IMG/VR virus record: IMGVR_UViG_3300027708_000315
Location: 1 to 22,454 of that record
Reading direction: 5' to 3' (one strand)
DNA: 22,454 bases
From: a virus
The notes below the pieces were generated by a model. The model saw only the letters and a list, made by a program, of their open reading frames with translations. It was not told where the DNA came from and searched no databases. This document shows positions 20,366 through 22,454 of this stretch, one piece after another (within the stretch, counting starts at the first letter, position 1; the number at the start of each line of letters is the position of its first letter). Made by a program: the position numbers and the translations under genes.

Positions 20366-21112
20366 TTAGTCGAAGTTACCGTATGGGTAAGTTGTCTGAG
20401 TTCCAATGTTTGGATCGGGTTGTGTGTAACGCACAATGATGTTGTACTTACCAGCAGTAAAAGGAGCTGCGCCATCAGCACCGGATACGTTTGTAGCCAG
20501 AGTTACAACAACTTGCGAAATCAAAGAACCATTGGGGTCTGTGTTAGCGCCTGTTGGGTTGGTAATGTCACCAGTCGTACCAGCCAACATGTTAGCCAAC
20601 TGAGTAGTCGTATATTGGTTTTGTTTGTTGGTTGTGATGGAAATTTGACGACCAGCGGTAAATGTTGTGCTAGATGTGCCAAGGGTGGCATATCGTGCTG
20701 TACCAGCAGAAGCAGTAAAGCCATTGCTCACCAAAACTTCCATACCGGTAACAGTACCAGTGGTTAGAGTCTGGAGTTCGACAACATCAACCAAAACATC
20801 ACGGATGATGGAGCCGTAGGGCAAATACATAACGCCACCACGATACAGGATGGTTCCTGTGTCGGCAGTGATTGTTGCTGCTGTAGGGGGAGATGCGGTA
20901 GCAGAAGGTGTATACACCACTGCGTTGGTGTTGGGAATACCGTTAGAGCCAACAAACTGACCAGAAGAACCAGAGTAACCGGCAGTTGCGTTGGTTACGT
21001 TAGCAAAACTCAAATATAGAGATTGAACGCTCTCAACGTAACCTACGTTACGAAGTGGGCCAAAACGGTTGTTGCCCTGTAGGATCGGGCCTTCAAATGT
21101 GGAACGTGCCAT
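20366..21112 (-). CDS. Virion structural protein downstream of the capsid gene
   Basis: This 248-residue protein starts MARSTFEGPILQGNNRFGPL, followed by VGYVESVQSLYLSF. It is low in charge and rich in Thr, Gly, Asn and Ala, typical of head-decoration or fibre-like virion proteins. A hydrophobic, beta-prone middle (GVMYLPYGSIIRDVLVDVV, then TGTVTGMEVLVSNG) and end (SQVVVTLATNVSGAD, YNIIVRYTQP) look like a beta-sandwich. AAGGA nine bases before the ATG supports the start. It is the first gene after the capsid terminator and is followed by a GC-rich hairpin, so its dosage may be set separately. I do not recognise a named family; a capsid accessory or decoration protein is the likeliest reading by position. 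Confidence 0.8.
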   Translation of the reverse strand: MARSTFEGPILQGNNRFGPLRNVGYVESVQSLYLSFANVTNATAGYSGSSGQFVGSNGIPNTNAVVYTPSATASPPTAATITADTGTILYRGGVMYLPYGSIIRDVLVDVVELQTLTTGTVTGMEVLVSNGFTASAGTARYATLGTSSTTFTAGRQISITTNKQNQYTTTQLANMLAGTTGDITNPTGANTDPNGSLISQVVVTLATNVSGADGAAPFTAGKYNIIVRYTQPDPNIGTQTTYPYGNFD

Positions 21113-21211
21113 GACAATAGTCCTTATGCAAAAGAGCTCTTACCGATCGTTGCATCGTCTGCTGGGGCAGTGGTGGTAAAAGCGAATCACCCAGATGTGT
21201 GGAATATACAC
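21113..21211 (-). other. Intergenic leader between the capsid terminator and the 248-residue gene
   Basis: This is the longest gene-free stretch (99 bases between terminator and start). It contains the AAGGA ribosome binding site near 21118-21124 and short palindromes (AAGAGCTCTT, CGATCG). The one -10-like TATATT has no convincing -35 element at the right spacing, so I cannot call a promoter. A phage-specific promoter is possible because the terminator upstream would otherwise reduce expression downstream. Confidence 0.5.
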
Positions 21212-21246
21212 TAAAAAATAAAAAAAGGGGGCTTTTAACCCCCTTT
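21212..21246 (-). terminator. Intrinsic terminator after the major capsid gene
   Basis: Four bases after the capsid stop codon the minus strand forms AAAGGGGG-TTAAAAG-CCCCCTTT, an eight-pair stem with a seven-base loop, followed by a T-rich run (TTTTATTTTTT). This is a classic Rho-independent terminator. It would let the capsid gene be transcribed more than the genes below it. Confidence 0.85.
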
Positions 21247-21250
21247 CTTT

Positions 21251-22162
21251 TTAGTATGAACCAGATGAGCCGAAAACGCCCAAAGGATCAGACCAGCCGA
21301 AGCTGTAACGCTCACGGGCCTTGTAACGCACGTTACCAGTATCGAAGTCGCCGTCCATGCTGTTTTGCAATGGTGTACGAACGAAATGCTTCAAACCGTT
21401 AGGTACGTCAGTTGTCAAGAACCAAGCATTGGTGTCAGTCAGATAGTGGTTAATTGTGTAACCTTCTGGAATGGCACCATTGTTTTTCAATGCGTTGATG
21501 TCGTTGTTGTTAGTTCCAACGCGGAGGCTGGTTTCTAACAGACGAGTCGCAACGAATTGCAATGCTGGTGGGATGATCAACTTCTTAGGCTTTGCAGCGA
21601 TCAACAGACCACGCTCATCAGTCCAAGCGGCGATTTGAATAACGGCGGCTTCCAAAGAAGTCTCGTTCAAATCAGCTTGAGTAGCTGGGGTGTTGCTGTT
21701 AACGCCACCGTTGACCAAGGGGTGTGAAGTGCTAAACAAAGCAACGCCGTCACCGCCAGCATAAGCAGCGCTGAAACCGTTGTTCAATGTAGCAGCAGCC
21801 TTGATCTGCTTGGTGTAAGCCATAGCGCGAGCCAAACCTTTGGTGTAGCGGGCTGACAAAGAATCGTAGAGGTTATCTTCGATAGCTTCTTCAGTGATCG
21901 CAAAACCCAAGGCAATGGTTTCGTGGTTATAGCGAGTTGTCCATGCCTCTTGTGCATTGTCATAAGCGATGGCAGAACCTTCGTTTTTGACTGGTGCGGC
22001 AGAGAAGCCAGACAGTTTGGTCTCTTCTTCGAAAGAACGCTCAGATGTCTCTGTTTCGTAGATCTCTTTGTGCTCTTCGCCGTAGCGAGCGTACTCAAGA
22101 CCGAACAATGCATTCAAGCCGGGAAGGAGTTCTTTAAGTAGTTGTGCGCGTGAAATAGCCAT
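21251..22162 (-). CDS. Major capsid protein (Mu gpT-like, HK97-type fold)
   Basis: This 303-residue protein begins MAISRAQLLKELLPGLNALF. Visible motifs are SFEEETKLSGFSAAPVKNEG, YNHETIALGFAITEEAIEDN, the helix LSARYTKGLARAMAYTKQ, ALFSTSHPLVNGG and KKLIIPPALQFVATRLLET; the end is RYKARERYSFGWSDP with a short Gly/Ser tail. This order matches major head subunits of the Mu gpT-like group, which have the HK97 capsid fold. TAAGGAG directly before the ATG supports the start and overlaps the previous stop. A strong terminator follows, consistent with separate, high expression of the shell protein. Residues 1-50 may be a scaffold-like N-arm; no protease site is called. Family placement is from memory of motifs. 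Confidence 0.92.
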   Translation of the reverse strand: MAISRAQLLKELLPGLNALFGLEYARYGEEHKEIYETETSERSFEEETKLSGFSAAPVKNEGSAIAYDNAQEAWTTRYNHETIALGFAITEEAIEDNLYDSLSARYTKGLARAMAYTKQIKAAATLNNGFSAAYAGGDGVALFSTSHPLVNGGVNSNTPATQADLNETSLEAAVIQIAAWTDERGLLIAAKPKKLIIPPALQFVATRLLETSLRVGTNNNDINALKNNGAIPEGYTINHYLTDTNAWFLTTDVPNGLKHFVRTPLQNSMDGDFDTGNVRYKARERYSFGWSDPLGVFGSSGSY

Positions 22163-22172
22163 GATTTACTCC

Positions 22173-22454
22173 TTAGGCGGTAGAAGTACCAGTGGCGTTG
22201 TAATACTCATGGAAACCAAAGTTGATTTTCACCAAAACTTCGGGATACTGAGTAAACACCATAGTAGAACTTGCTGGAATCGCAGTACCCGTAGCAGCAG
22301 CGCCGCCAGCGTTTACCACACCGTATTGGGCATTAACCACAACTGAAGTCGCGTTAGCGGCAGCAGCAGTAGAAACCCAGTTGGCTGTACCTACGTATTG
22401 ACCGTTAGCTGCCAAGAAACCAACTGCTGTACCCACTGGGAGTGCAGAGAAGTT
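22173..22454 (-). CDS. Partial small structural protein upstream of the capsid gene
   Basis: This is the C-terminal part only: the frame is open to the right edge, and the GTG at 22436 is not taken as the start because coding continues upstream (N-F-S-A-L-P-V-G). The visible 93 residues are rich in Ala, Thr, Val, Gly and Asn, with TSVVVNAQYGVVNAGG and VLVKINFGFHEYYNATG near the end. Low charge and a beta-prone pattern suggest a virion protein such as a decoration or head-fibre component, here placed just before the capsid gene. There are too few residues to name a family. Confidence 0.7.
   Translation of the reverse strand, partial: NFSALPVGTAVGFLAANGQYVGTANWVSTAAAANATSVVVNAQYGVVNAGGAAATGTAIPASSTMVFTQYPEVLVKINFGFHEYYNATGTSTA

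Noticed and set aside
21130-21190. Short coding-like frame in the leader after the capsid terminator (FAFTTTAPADDATIGKSSFA)
   Set aside because: It has a stop just upstream and no start codon, so it cannot be called a gene; it might be a relic but there is no way to tell.
1-22454. tRNA genes, integrase or host genes
   Set aside because: I saw no cloverleaf-like segment, recombinase motif or housekeeping gene; intergenic spaces are too short for most of these.

Overview
The window is a stretch of a tailed double-stranded DNA phage genome (Caudoviricetes), carrying the late virion-structure module. Every supported gene lies on the minus strand, packed head to tail from the right edge (22454) to the left edge (1), with almost no free space. 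Many stops and starts overlap (TAATG, ATGA or TGATG junctions). I see no host housekeeping gene, RNA gene, CRISPR array, insertion sequence or integrase. The small Lys/Gly-rich proteins, the SU10-type adaptor and the YadA-like fibres resemble what I recall from phages in freshwater and marine metagenomes. The host cannot be named from this window.

Read in the direction of transcription. (1) 22454-20366, head: the end of a small structural gene, the major capsid protein, a strong intrinsic terminator, then a 248-residue virion protein. (2) 20315-17448: a 955-residue modular beta-rich structural protein. (3) 17444-15018: a cluster of small, mostly basic proteins (103, 77, 167, 213, 99, 58 and 81 residues). 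Several share a Lys-Gly-Gly motif and a C-terminal Asp-Gly-Ile-Ala-x-Lys-Gly-Lys-Thr-Lys-Gly signature. (4) 15018-12476, connector: a P22 gp4-like tail accessory protein carrying an inserted domain, a zinc-ribbon protein, two further small basic proteins and an SU10-like adaptor. (5) 12476-10408: two divergent paralogous beta proteins flanking a 64-residue acidic protein, then a 309-residue protein made of two repeat families. (6) 10402-353, host recognition: a fibre with a self-cleaving S74 chaperone, three large paralogous fibres with YadA-like beta-roll repeats, an 89-residue protein, a 321-residue fibre and a polyglycine-rich adhesin. (7) 349-1: the start of a GTG-initiated gene that runs off the edge.

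No tape-measure, tail-tube or sheath gene appears between the connector genes and the fibres. Together with gp4-like and SU10-adaptor-like proteins this suggests a short-tailed (podovirus-like) virion, though those genes could lie outside the window. Nearly half of the window encodes candidate receptor-binding proteins.

The most interesting points are the recurring C-terminal signature across otherwise unrelated small basic proteins; a Shine-Dalgarno sequence 22 nt from its start codon that a small hairpin would bring to 7 nt; a domain shared between the gp4-like connector and the 955-residue protein; and three tandem fibres that share a C-terminal domain but not the S74 chaperone. Family assignments come from reading sequence and from memory of families; no database search was run.
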